NCBI GenBank assembly: GCA_964370635.1
Contig: CAYJJU010000022.1
Span: 1 to 34,803 of the forward strand
Source of the DNA: SIG603 sp964370635
GTDB lineage: Bacteria; Bacillota; Clostridia; Oscillospirales; Acutalibacteraceae
Direction: 5' to 3'
Length of the DNA stretch: 34,803 nt
The notes under the pieces were generated by a model. That model made no database searches and was not told the origin of the DNA. It worked only from the letters and a program-made list of their open reading frames with translations. The position numbers were made by a program, and so were the translations under genes. Positions 1-7,683 of this stretch are shown piece after piece (the stretch's first letter is position 1; each line of letters begins with the position of its first letter).

Positions 1-93
1 TTATCATAGAAAGCCTAGATTTTCACTATTTACAGAGTTTTTTTCACGTTCCCTTTTATTACGTCACAGCCTCTTTTGACTTGTATATTTTAA

Positions 94-1332
94 TTAAAAA
101 ACAACCTTTGTTCCGCCTGCTGCTCTTACTTTTAGTACGTGACAGCTTCCTTTGCCGAATGCCGCTTCTATTTCTTTTATGTACTCGTCCAAAATTTCAT
201 TTGGGACATAGGCTTGGATTGTTCCCGCAAAACCGCCTCCGTGTACTCTATAGGCGCCTTTTTTATGTAGAATTTTCTCGGTAATCGCCAGTGCTAGCAC
301 TACTCCTTGCTCGGGGAGCATTAGCGGAGTGCTTACATTTTGAAGCTTAAATGCCGAGGAGCGTCCCGATTTTATTACAAGCTCTTTAAATGTATCAAAA
401 TCTTTTGCGATTAGTGCCTCTTTTTCAAGTTGCGCTGTTTTGTCGTCATCATAAAAATGCATTGCCCTTAAAATTGCCCTGTCGCCTACTTCTTTTCTTA
501 GTACGGCTAAGTTTTTATAAAATTCAGCTTCACAAACTTCGCTTAACACTTCTTTTCCAAAATATTTTGCAACCGCTTTCATTTCATTTGGAATTGCCGC
601 GTACTCACAGGTTATATCCGCATGGTTTCCGCCTGTATCTACGACGCATAGTTTGTAGCCAAATTCGTCAAGGTCAAAGTCTACTCTTTCAAAAACAGGA
701 TTTTCTTTATCTTTAAAATCTATTGCAGTAAAGCCGCCGACACTGCTGGCACTTTGGTCAAGCAGTCCTGAGGGTTTTCCAAAATACACATTTTCCGCAT
801 ATTGTGAAATTTGCGCAATTTGCACGGGAGTTACGGTGTCGTCGTTATAAAGGTGATTTATTATTGTAGCAATAAGCACTTCAAACGCCGCAGAACTTGA
901 TAGGCCTGAGCCTTTTAACACGTTTGATTTAGTGTAACAGTCAAAACCGCCAACCTTGTATCCAAGCTGCTCAAACCTTGCGCATATGCCTCTTATAACC
1001 GATGCCGAATGCTCTTTTTCGCTCTCCTTAACCTCCAAATCACTCGTGTCTATGATGTCATGTTTAGAATATTCCTCGGATTTCACGGTAATAATTCCAT
1101 CTTCTCTTTTAATTACCGCACCGGCTATATCCATGTTTACAGACGCCGCAAGCACCTTGCCTCTTTGGTGGTCTGTATGATTTCCGCCGACTTCCGTCCT
1201 GCCCGGTGCACTGAAAAATTCAAACTCCCCTTCGTATGAAAAGAAATTTTTAAATCCTTTTTTCAGCGCATCATATCTCTCTTTTTGCTTTTCGAGTTCT
1301 CCGTCATAAAGTTTTTCAAATAAAATTTTCAT
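94..1332 (-). CDS. galK: Galactokinase (GHMP family)
   Basis: Cytoplasmic sugar kinase that would phosphorylate galactose at C1 in the Leloir pathway. The 412 residues show the GHMP-family plan: an N-terminal sugar-binding motif PGRTEVGGNHTDHQ (about residues 43-56), the ATP-binding loop GSGLSSSAAFE (about 141-151), a catalytic-Asp segment SGLLDQSASS, and a C-terminal glycine motif VHGGGFAGT. Length fits galactokinases (about 390-430). The first motif departs from the usual GRVNLIGEHTDY: Glu before His is Asn and the final Tyr is His, while the Asp is kept, so specificity could differ. The ATG follows TTGGAGG at good spacing. It is the last gene of the minus-strand run from the LRR gene through galE, maf, yunB and ligA, 16 bp after ligA. 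I see no clear terminator in the 93 bp to the window edge. Confidence 0.9.
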   Translation of the reverse strand: MKILFEKLYDGELEKQKERYDALKKGFKNFFSYEGEFEFFSAPGRTEVGGNHTDHQRGKVLAASVNMDIAGAVIKREDGIITVKSEEYSKHDIIDTSDLEVKESEKEHSASVIRGICARFEQLGYKVGGFDCYTKSNVLKGSGLSSSAAFEVLIATIINHLYNDDTVTPVQIAQISQYAENVYFGKPSGLLDQSASSVGGFTAIDFKDKENPVFERVDFDLDEFGYKLCVVDTGGNHADITCEYAAIPNEMKAVAKYFGKEVLSEVCEAEFYKNLAVLRKEVGDRAILRAMHFYDDDKTAQLEKEALIAKDFDTFKELVIKSGRSSAFKLQNVSTPLMLPEQGVVLALAITEKILHKKGAYRVHGGGFAGTIQAYVPNEILDEYIKEIEAAFGKGSCHVLKVRAAGGTKVVF

Positions 1333-1348
1333 TTTCTTTCCTCCAATT

Positions 1349-3325
1349 TTAAAGTAGTTTCATAAAGCTTTCTTCATCTATTATATTAATACCTAAATTT
1401 TGCGCCTTTGTCAGTTTGCTTCCTGCCTCTTCACCGGCTAGTAGATAGCTCGTCTTTTTCGACACAGAAGAGCTGACCTTGCCGCCGTTTTTCTCTATAA
1501 GCTCCGCCGCTTCTTTTCGCCCCATGTTCGGCAGTGTTCCAGTTATTACAAAAGTAAGTCCCAAAAACTTTTCAGAGCTCGTGCCCTCTTCACTTTTCAT
1601 GTTAACACCCATTTCTTTTAGGTGTTCTATTAAGTTTATGCTTGCGTGATTATTAAAAAATTCAAACACAGACTGCGCCATGATATGGCCTATTCCATCT
1701 ATTCCCTCTATGTCTTCAGGGCTTGCTTTCATGAGCTCGTCCACGTCTTTATATTTCTTACATAGAAATTTTGCCGCCCTTTGCCCTATATGGTCTATTC
1801 CCAAGGCAAAAACCAGTCTGTGAAGTGGGTTTTGCTTTGATTTTTCTATTGCAAAAATTAAATTATCCGCACTTTTCTCCGCAAATCTTTCGAGTCCTAA
1901 AAGCTCTTCCTTTTTAAGAACATAAATATCGGCTATGGTTTTAATAAGCTTTGCATCTATTAACTGAGTCAAAACCGCAGGGCCTAAGCCCTCTATATCC
2001 ATGGCATCTCTTGTTGCAAAATGTATTAAATGCCTTAAAATTTGCGCCGAACAGTCGGGGTTTACACATTTTATCGCCGCCTGCTCTTCGTCTCTCACCA
2101 CTTCTTGACCACAAGACGGGCAAATACTTGGTATGAAATAGGGCTGTGAGTCTTCTGGGTTTTCAAGAACTGCAGTGACCTCGGGTATAATTTCACCTGC
2201 TTTTCGAAGTACCACTCTTGAGCCTATCCTGATGTCTTTTTCGCTTATAAAATCCTGATTATGAAGCGTCGCCCTTGAAACGGTAGTCCCTGCAAGCAAA
2301 ACGGGGTCAAAATTTCCTGTCGGTGTTAAGACCCCTGTCCTGCCAACATTTATCTCTATGCTATTTAGCACTGTTTCCTTTTCTTCGGGTGGGTATTTAT
2401 ATGCCTCCGCCCAACGTGGGAACTTTGCCGTTGCGCCAAGTAATTCCCTTTGAGAAAAATCATTGACCTTTACGACTGCTCCGTCTATTGCAAAGCCAAA
2501 TTTTCCTCTATTTTCGCCAATTTTTTCTATCGCCTTAATTATATCTTCTATATCGCCCGACTTTTCGTGTATATCGGACACTGGAAAGCCACAGTCTTTT
2601 AAAAACTTAAGCGATTCTACGTGGCTTTCAAAGGTTTTGCCGACTATATTTTGAATATTAAACGCCATTATGCTCAAGTTTCGCTCTGCCGCAATTTTTG
2701 GGTCTTTTTGCCTAAGCGAGCCTGCCGCCGCATTTCTTGGATTTTTAAAGGCTTTCTCGCCCTTTAATTCCTGCGCTTCAAGTAAGTCTTCAAAGGATTT
2801 ATCAGACATATAAACCTCTGCCCTTACTTCTAAATACTCTATATCATACGCAAGTGTTTTAGGAAGCTCTTTAATGCTCCTTATATTTTCTGTCACGTCT
2901 TCGCCCACATAGCCGTCTCCCCTTGTAGAGCCTCTTATGAACTTGCCGTTTTGATACTCTACTGCAACCGAAAGGCCATCAAATTTCGCCTCGAGTGTAT
3001 AAAGCGGATTATTTATTACTCCACGCACTCTCCTGTCAAAATCACGAAGTTCGTCATCAGAAAAGGAGTCGTGAAGGCTTAGCATTGGCACCGAGTGCTC
3101 CACCTCGTCAAAGCTATTAAACACATCTCCGCCAACCCTAAAAGTCGGCGAATTATCAAGTTTATACTGAGGATATTTCTCCTCAAGCTCTTCAAGCTGT
3201 CTATATAGTTTATCATACTCAAAATCCGAAATTTCGGGATTATCTTTAGTATAATATTTATCGTTATGGTAATTAATTCTCTCACAAAGTTCGCTAATTT
3301 GCTTAATTATTAGTTCATTATCCAT
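1349..3325 (-). CDS. ligA: NAD-dependent DNA ligase LigA
   Basis: Seals nicks during replication and repair, using NAD+ as AMP donor. The 658 residues have the standard order: an N-terminal Ia domain (ISELCERINYHNDKYYTKD), the adenylation domain with the active-site Lys in EAKFDGLSVAVEY (about residue 112), an OB fold, a four-Cys zinc finger (CPSCGQ...CVNPDCSAQ, about 404-428), a helix-hairpin-helix region (IEGIDGIGHIMAQSV) and a C-terminal BRCT domain (FVITGTLPNMGRKEAAELI). Length is normal for LigA (about 660-670). The ATG is preceded by AGAAAGAGAAAC, a modest ribosome binding site. It lies 25 bp downstream of yunB and 16 bp upstream of galK, so all three are probably read on one message. 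Nothing looks broken. Confidence 0.97.
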   Translation of the reverse strand: MDNELIIKQISELCERINYHNDKYYTKDNPEISDFEYDKLYRQLEELEEKYPQYKLDNSPTFRVGGDVFNSFDEVEHSVPMLSLHDSFSDDELRDFDRRVRGVINNPLYTLEAKFDGLSVAVEYQNGKFIRGSTRGDGYVGEDVTENIRSIKELPKTLAYDIEYLEVRAEVYMSDKSFEDLLEAQELKGEKAFKNPRNAAAGSLRQKDPKIAAERNLSIMAFNIQNIVGKTFESHVESLKFLKDCGFPVSDIHEKSGDIEDIIKAIEKIGENRGKFGFAIDGAVVKVNDFSQRELLGATAKFPRWAEAYKYPPEEKETVLNSIEINVGRTGVLTPTGNFDPVLLAGTTVSRATLHNQDFISEKDIRIGSRVVLRKAGEIIPEVTAVLENPEDSQPYFIPSICPSCGQEVVRDEEQAAIKCVNPDCSAQILRHLIHFATRDAMDIEGLGPAVLTQLIDAKLIKTIADIYVLKKEELLGLERFAEKSADNLIFAIEKSKQNPLHRLVFALGIDHIGQRAAKFLCKKYKDVDELMKASPEDIEGIDGIGHIMAQSVFEFFNNHASINLIEHLKEMGVNMKSEEGTSSEKFLGLTFVITGTLPNMGRKEAAELIEKNGGKVSSSVSKKTSYLLAGEEAGSKLTKAQNLGINIIDEESFMKLL

Positions 3326-3350
3326 TCTATTTCGTTTCTCTTTCTAAAGT

Positions 3351-3947
3351 TTATGAAAACGGCACTTCTCCCAAAATTACAAATTCATTTAAAATATACT
3401 GGCTGTCAAAGTTAAACGAGCCTCCATAATTTACCGAATTTGAATAAAGCTCTGTACTTACCGTCATTATAAGCCTGTATTTACTTTGATTAACACCGGC
3501 TGAGACTATCAAACTGTCAAACTCAATCTGTGCCGCCCCGTTAAAATAAATTTTTACGGGCACTTTAAAACCTCTGCCGTTTAAAAATGAGTTGTCAAAT
3601 AAATTTCCTATGGGAATATATGTAGTGTAGCCACCGTTTAAGGCATTATTTATATCATTTGAAATCTGACTTTTTAATAGACTTAGCTGCTCTGCATCAC
3701 TTTGTATCATGGTAGTGGTATTTTCCTGCGTCATCGACACTTGACTTAAACCGCCTATAATCTCGCTATTTTCTTCTATCGCCTTGTTAACAGCGTTTGA
3801 CACAAAATTCTTTGCCGCCGTGTTTGCAATGTTTTCAGGTAAAGCCTCCACCCTACTTTCAAAAAATGAAAATAAAAACATAAAGACAATTGCCCAAAAG
3901 ATTATTCTCCAAACAGGTTTTAACCTGCGCCTGCTTCTTCGTCTCAA
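3351..3947 (-). CDS. yunB: Sporulation protein YunB, TTG start
   Basis: YunB-family protein, needed for normal spore formation in Bacillus subtilis, where its biochemical role is not defined. About 198 residues: a very basic N-terminus (RRRSRRRLKPVW), one membrane segment (IIFWAIVFMFLFSFF, about residues 13-28), then an extracytoplasmic domain (NIANTAAKNFVSNAVNKAI; GGYTTYIPIGNLFDNSFLNG; a C-terminal stretch ending FVILGEVPFS). An in-frame TTG at 4001 overlapping the maf stop would add 18 residues but has a poor ribosome binding site. The TTG at 3947 sits 6 bp after GGAGGTGG and gives the basic-then-hydrophobic start typical of the family, so I chose it. A spore gene inside a housekeeping run suggests the organism can sporulate. 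Confidence 0.8.
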   Translation of the reverse strand: MRRRSRRRLKPVWRIIFWAIVFMFLFSFFESRVEALPENIANTAAKNFVSNAVNKAIEENSEIIGGLSQVSMTQENTTTMIQSDAEQLSLLKSQISNDINNALNGGYTTYIPIGNLFDNSFLNGRGFKVPVKIYFNGAAQIEFDSLIVSAGVNQSKYRLIMTVSTELYSNSVNYGGSFNFDSQYILNEFVILGEVPFS

Positions 3948-3997
3948 AATAAACCACCTCCATATTATACCATACGCAAGGTGGCTTGTTTTTGTTA

Positions 3998-4552
3998 TCA
4001 AAAGTTTTTAAGCTCTTTCATAAGTCTTGCCACGGGCAAGCCCACTACATTGTAGTAATCTCCAATTATGCCCTTTACAAGAAGTGCGCCTTTGCCCTCT
4101 TGATACGCATAGGCTCCTGCCTTATCCATTACATTTTCACTTTCTATGTACTGCATAATTTCTTCTTTTGAAAGCTGATAAAACTCGACCTTTGTCGCTT
4201 CATAAAAACTTAGCAATTTCTCGCTTGACCTTATTGTGACGCCCGTTATGACCTCGTGCACATTTCCTGAAAGTGCCGTAAGCATTCTAAGCGCATCGTC
4301 TTTATTAGCAGGCTTTCCAAAAATTTTATCATCAAGCGCCACTAAGGTGTCGGCCGATATAAGCACTTCACCGTCAAAAACTTCGACCGCTTCCGCCTTT
4401 TTTAGCGATAACCTTACACACTCTTTCTTTGCCGAGTTTAAGTCGATTAAGTCTTCGCAAACATCTGGAATTCTTATTTCGTATCTAAGCCCAATTTGAT
4501 TAAATATATCCCGTCTTCTGGGTGAAGAGGAGGCAAGTATAATTTTTTTCAT
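3998..4552 (-). CDS. maf: Maf-family nucleotide pyrophosphatase
   Basis: Maf proteins hydrolyse nucleoside triphosphates, typically dTTP and UTP or modified nucleotides, to monophosphates, and in Bacillus are linked to septum formation. The 184 residues carry the N-terminal phosphate-binding motif ASSSPRRRDIF (about 7-17), the catalytic-Asp segment SADTLVALDDKIFGKP (about 66-81), HEVITGVTI, and the C-terminal EGKGALLVKGIIGDYYN. Length matches the family (about 185-200). The ATG at 4552 directly follows the galE stop codon, so translation is likely coupled. The yunB ribosome binding site lies just beyond its own stop. Confidence 0.95.
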   Translation of the reverse strand: MKKIILASSSPRRRDIFNQIGLRYEIRIPDVCEDLIDLNSAKKECVRLSLKKAEAVEVFDGEVLISADTLVALDDKIFGKPANKDDALRMLTALSGNVHEVITGVTIRSSEKLLSFYEATKVEFYQLSKEEIMQYIESENVMDKAGAYAYQEGKGALLVKGIIGDYYNVVGLPVARLMKELKNF

Positions 4553-5566
4553 TTATTTTATACCATCGGGATTTTTTTGTTGCCAGTTAAGGGCATCTCT
4601 GCACATATCTTCTAAGTCCTTTGTCGCAACCCAAGAAAGCTCATCCTTTGCTTTTTTTGAGTCTGCATAGCACATTGCAATGTCTCCGGGTCTTCTCGGT
4701 GCAATTTCATAAGGAATTGGTCTGCCCAAGGTTTTTTCAAAGGCTTTTACTAAATCCAGTACCGAGTAGCCTATTCCCGTTCCTAAATTATAAGTTTTAA
4801 GCCCACAATTTTCCTCTTCAAACTTTTTAAGTGCCGCCACGTGGCCTATGGCTAAATCCACTACGTGGATATAATCCCTCACCCCTGTTCCGTCAGGCGT
4901 GTCGTAGTCGTCGCCAAAGATGTTTAGATGTGGAAGTTTTCCCACTATTACCTGGGTAATATAAGGCACTACATTATTTGGTATTCCTTTAGGGTCTTCG
5001 CCAAGCATTCCGCTTTCATGTGCGCCCACGGGGTTAAAGTATCTAAGCAAAATTGGATTAAACGCCTTGTCTGCAAAGGCTATGTCCGTAAGTATTCTTT
5101 CGATAAATAGCTTTGTCGTTCCATAAGGATTTGTGGTAGACAGTGGAAAATCCTCTGTAATTGGCACTGATGCAGGGTCGCCATACACTGTCGCAGAAGA
5201 GCTGAATATAATATTTTTTACATTAAACTCATTCATGACATTTATTAAAGAAAAAGTCGAGTCTAGGTTATTTTGATAATATCTTAAAGGGATAGCTACG
5301 GACTCGCCAACCGCTTTAAGGCCTGCAAAATGTATTACGGCAAAAATCTCATGCTCTTTAAAAACTTGTCTTAAAGCGGCTTGGTCGCATACATCAAGCT
5401 TATAAAAATCAAGCTCTTTACCTGTTATGGTTTTCACTCTGCTAAGGGCCTCTTCTTTGCTGTTGCATAAATTATCGACAACTACTACCTCATATCCCTT
5501 ATTTAGCAGTTCAATGCAAGTATGTGTGCCGATGTAGCCTGCGCCACCTGTAACTAAAATTTTCAT
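4553..5566 (-). CDS. galE: UDP-glucose 4-epimerase
   Basis: Interconverts UDP-galactose and UDP-glucose (Leloir pathway; also supplies UDP-galactose for surface polymers). The 337 residues form an extended short-chain dehydrogenase: the NAD-binding loop GGAGYIGTHT (about 7-16), VIHFAGLKAVGES, the catalytic SSSATVYG with YGTTK (Tyr-x3-Lys), and the substrate-binding NPVGAHESGMLGEDP and DYDTPDGTGVRDYIHVVDLA. Length is normal. Start at an ATG after AAGGAGCTTTAGTATT. It follows the LRR gene by 14 bp and abuts maf. galK lies at the far end of the same run, so the two galactose genes probably share transcription although three unrelated genes separate them. Confidence 0.96.
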   Translation of the reverse strand: MKILVTGGAGYIGTHTCIELLNKGYEVVVVDNLCNSKEEALSRVKTITGKELDFYKLDVCDQAALRQVFKEHEIFAVIHFAGLKAVGESVAIPLRYYQNNLDSTFSLINVMNEFNVKNIIFSSSATVYGDPASVPITEDFPLSTTNPYGTTKLFIERILTDIAFADKAFNPILLRYFNPVGAHESGMLGEDPKGIPNNVVPYITQVIVGKLPHLNIFGDDYDTPDGTGVRDYIHVVDLAIGHVAALKKFEEENCGLKTYNLGTGIGYSVLDLVKAFEKTLGRPIPYEIAPRRPGDIAMCYADSKKAKDELSWVATKDLEDMCRDALNWQQKNPDGIK

Positions 5567-5580
5567 AATACTAAAGCTCC

Positions 5581-6855
5581 TTATTCATATAAATAATAAT
5601 AATATTCTGCCGTTTCCACTTCACCCATTAAATACTCTGAAACTGCTCCTTCGCCTAATGTCCACAAGCCTTGTTGTGAAGTAATCGTAAAGTTTCCATC
5701 ATAAGTTAAATTTATCGGGGTAGATATGCCCATATTCATCATAGCTTCACTAAGCACGTCAGGTTCATTAAGAACTACAGTGTTTCCATCTATTTCCATA
5801 CTAAAGTCATCAAAATATATTGTGCCACCATTAGTAGCTCCAAACCATGTAGGGTATCCAGGTCTTACAATAATGTATACAACATATTCGCCGCCGGCAT
5901 ATTCACTATCATAAAACGCATATGTACCCGGTGATATGTCTACATTCTGCACAGGCTCCGGTGTAGGCTCTGGCGTGGGCTCCGGTTTGCCGTAAAGATA
6001 CTCCACATATAAAACAGGCGACCAGTCTAAAATCATATTGTACTCAAGATATAAAGCTTGTAAATTAGTAAGATTTGCAAGCGGGCTTACATCCTCTATA
6101 TAATTATTTTCAAGATACAGACTAATCAAGTTTGACATATTTGAAAGAGGCGACACATCTTCAATAAAATTATCGCTTAAATCCAACATCTTTAAATTTT
6201 CAAGAGCTGCAAGTGGGGCTATATCCTCAATATAATTGTCCCTTAGCATAAGGTGTTCGAGCGCCGTAAAATGCTTTATGTCGTCTATATACTCAATCTC
6301 ACAATCAATTAAATCAAGCTCTACAATATCCTTTACGTCATTATACATTATTGTTTCATCTTCGCCCGAAAACAACTTTTCACGAATGGCCTCTTCAAAA
6401 TATGCATCTACCCATTCTATTGGATAGTCGCCGTCGGAAATTACATCGGAGGAGCTTTCTGGAGTGCCTGTCGGTGTAATCACCTGTGAAGAGCCACCGT
6501 CATCGGGCAGAGCTGATGCGTCGTCGCCAAAAATTGGAATCATTTTATAAATTCCCGTGAGCCACACGATAAGCACACTGGCTACAAGCACCACGGCTAT
6601 ACTAGAGCAAGTTATGATAAGTGGCATTGCACTCTTCTTTTTAACTTCAGTATTTGCGTTTACTTGTTCATTATAAGGCTGTGCGTCTTGGGTGGCCTCT
6701 ATAGGGTAACTTTGTTCAGAGAATTCACCGGTTTCGGTATCAAAATACGTGATAATTCTTGCAGGATTTCCGTTAAGGTCCAATCCTTCTCTCTCGGTAT
6801 AATAATATTTTGTACCCTGATACGGTTCAAAACCTTCAGGTGCTTGATATGCCAT
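5581..6855 (-). CDS. Membrane-anchored leucine-rich-repeat protein
   Basis: Function unknown; probably a surface or cell-envelope binding protein. The 424 residues read as: an N-terminal cytoplasmic segment rich in aromatics (PEGFEPYQGTKYYYTERE, then TYFDTETGEFSEQSYP, about 1-55), a polar linker ending KKKSAM, one membrane helix (about 77-101), a Ser/Thr/Asp-rich linker, about five 22-residue leucine-rich repeats (about 165-285; LEHLMLRDNYIEDIAPLAAL is typical), a PEPTPEPTPEP linker, and a C-terminal beta-rich domain (GTYAFYDSEYAGGEYVVYI to the end) that I do not recognise. Lys before the helix suggests an N-in, C-out topology. The ATG follows AGTAGGGGAAATT. It is first in the run behind the 6883-6911 promoter and sits 14 bp before galE. 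Confidence 0.8.
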   Translation of the reverse strand: MAYQAPEGFEPYQGTKYYYTEREGLDLNGNPARIITYFDTETGEFSEQSYPIEATQDAQPYNEQVNANTEVKKKSAMPLIITCSSIAVVLVASVLIVWLTGIYKMIPIFGDDASALPDDGGSSQVITPTGTPESSSDVISDGDYPIEWVDAYFEEAIREKLFSGEDETIMYNDVKDIVELDLIDCEIEYIDDIKHFTALEHLMLRDNYIEDIAPLAALENLKMLDLSDNFIEDVSPLSNMSNLISLYLENNYIEDVSPLANLTNLQALYLEYNMILDWSPVLYVEYLYGKPEPTPEPTPEPVQNVDISPGTYAFYDSEYAGGEYVVYIIVRPGYPTWFGATNGGTIYFDDFSMEIDGNTVVLNEPDVLSEAMMNMGISTPINLTYDGNFTITSQQGLWTLGEGAVSEYLMGEVETAEYYYYLYE

Positions 6856-6882
6856 AATTTCCCCTACTTTCTTTTTTATAAA

Positions 6883-6911
6883 ATTATATCATATCCCCAT
6901 AAAAAAAACAA
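6883..6911 (-). promoter_or_regulatory. Sigma-A promoter of the LRR-galE-maf-yunB-ligA-galK run
   Basis: Reading the minus strand, TTGTTT (6911-6906), a 17-bp spacer and a perfect TATAAT (6888-6883) lie just upstream of the LRR gene. I see no other convincing promoter that would leave a ribosome binding site intact before galK, so it may drive the whole run. Confidence 0.65.
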
Positions 6912-6998
6912 TAAAATTTAAGCTAAATTTGAATTTTTCGGCCTTGTTTCGAGCATACTGAATTTAGAGTGAATTATGTGTTTTTTGGGAGTGAAGTG

Positions 6999-7397
6999 AT
7001 GAGCAGGAATATTTTAATTTTTTTAATTGGCGCTACCTTATACCCTCTTATGGAGATAAGTTGGCAGGGTCACAGCCATTATACCATGGCATTTGCAGGA
7101 GGAGTCTGCCTTGTTTTAATAGATAAAATTTGCTGTCAAAAAATGGCTTCGTCTTTTATCATTTACAAATGCCTTACAGGTTCTGCAATTATCACCACCA
7201 TTGAACTCATCATAGGAATAATATGCAATCAAATACTTCTTATGCGTATTTGGGATTATTCACACCTCCCACTAAACATAATGGGTCAAATTTCACTGCC
7301 TTTTTCTGCTTTATGGTTTATAATAACCATTCCCGCAATGCTTATTTGTAATAAAATAAAACGAGCGGTTGATAACCGCCCGTCAGATTGCCAATAA
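6999..7397 (+). CDS. Small membrane protein, putative ABC-transporter type IV family
   Basis: Integral membrane protein of 132 residues with four likely helices (ILIFLIGATLYPLMEISW; YTMAFAGGVCLVLIDKI; LTGSAIITTIELIIGII; LPFSALWFIITIPAMLI). The motif IWDYSHLPLNIMGQISLPFS matches what I recall of the family annotated as putative ABC-transporter type IV (Pfam PF06541); no function is established. A GTG at 6969 would add 10 residues, but the ATG at 6999 lies 7 bp after GGGAG, so I chose it. It runs against its neighbours and appears single. Its last residues (AVDNRPSDCQ) are encoded by a hairpin sequence that recurs at 7652-7671, so the C-terminus may have been altered by repeat insertion. Confidence 0.75.
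   Translation: MSRNILIFLIGATLYPLMEISWQGHSHYTMAFAGGVCLVLIDKICCQKMASSFIIYKCLTGSAIITTIELIIGIICNQILLMRIWDYSHLPLNIMGQISLPFSALWFIITIPAMLICNKIKRAVDNRPSDCQ
7365..7384 (+). repeat. 20-nt direct repeat, copy 1 (hairpin)
   Basis: Identical to 7652-7671. It contains GCGGTT-GAT-AACCGC, a 6-bp stem with a 3-nt loop, and lies inside the end of the preceding coding region. Confidence 0.85.
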
Positions 7398-7646
7398 ACC
7401 CCTGTAGCAAAAAATCTGCAAAAAAGGTAATTTAAAAAACTTTTTCACTTATAAAAAGTTTTCTCTTTTTGCACCTTGGTGCAAAAATTCACTTTCAAAA
7501 ATACGCTTCTAAGGAAAAAGCTTTCGTTTTCTGTGGAAAACGCCTTAGGGCTCAGCCCTAAGAACCCGAAATTTTTTGAAAAAAATTTAGTAAAACTTTT
7601 AATTATCGTCACTATTTCGAAACACTATATCTTTTTTACATACGTC
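7398..7646. repeat. Hairpin-rich intergenic repeat element
   Basis: No credible gene here. The stretch holds stacked inverted repeats: 7436-7445 with 7453-7462 (10 bp), 7466-7475 with 7478-7487 (10 bp, TTTTTGCACC/GGTGCAAAAA), 7525-7531 with 7536-7542 (7 bp), 7509-7514 with 7543-7548 (6 bp, enclosing the previous one), and 7544-7551 with 7555-7562 (8 bp, CTTAGGGC/GCCCTAAG). Positions 7550-7603 recur as a perfect 54-nt inverted copy at 34750-34803, where the window ends. A short open frame across the element has no ribosome binding site and I do not call it. Confidence 0.8.
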
Positions 7647-7671
7647 GACGGGCGGTTGATAACCGCCCGTC
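7647..7671. repeat. Perfect 11-bp hairpin containing direct-repeat copy 2
   Basis: GACGGGCGGTT-GAT-AACCGCCCGTC. Its last 20 nt (7652-7671) repeat 7365-7384 exactly. It lies 13 bp beyond the stop of the minus-strand lysozyme gene and could stop or protect that message, but neither side has a proper U-tract. Confidence 0.7.
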
Positions 7672-7683
7672 TTAATAATTAAT

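Noticed and set aside
3964..3972. Extended -10 (TGGTATAAT on the minus strand) just before yunB as an internal promoter
   Set aside because: Transcription would start within or after the GGAGGTGG ribosome binding site of yunB, giving a message without it; no -35 is visible.
7476..7682. Open frame of 68 codons on the plus strand across the intergenic repeat
   Set aside because: No ribosome binding site, and the frame runs through stacked hairpins that recur elsewhere as non-coding repeat, so it is a by-product of the repeat.
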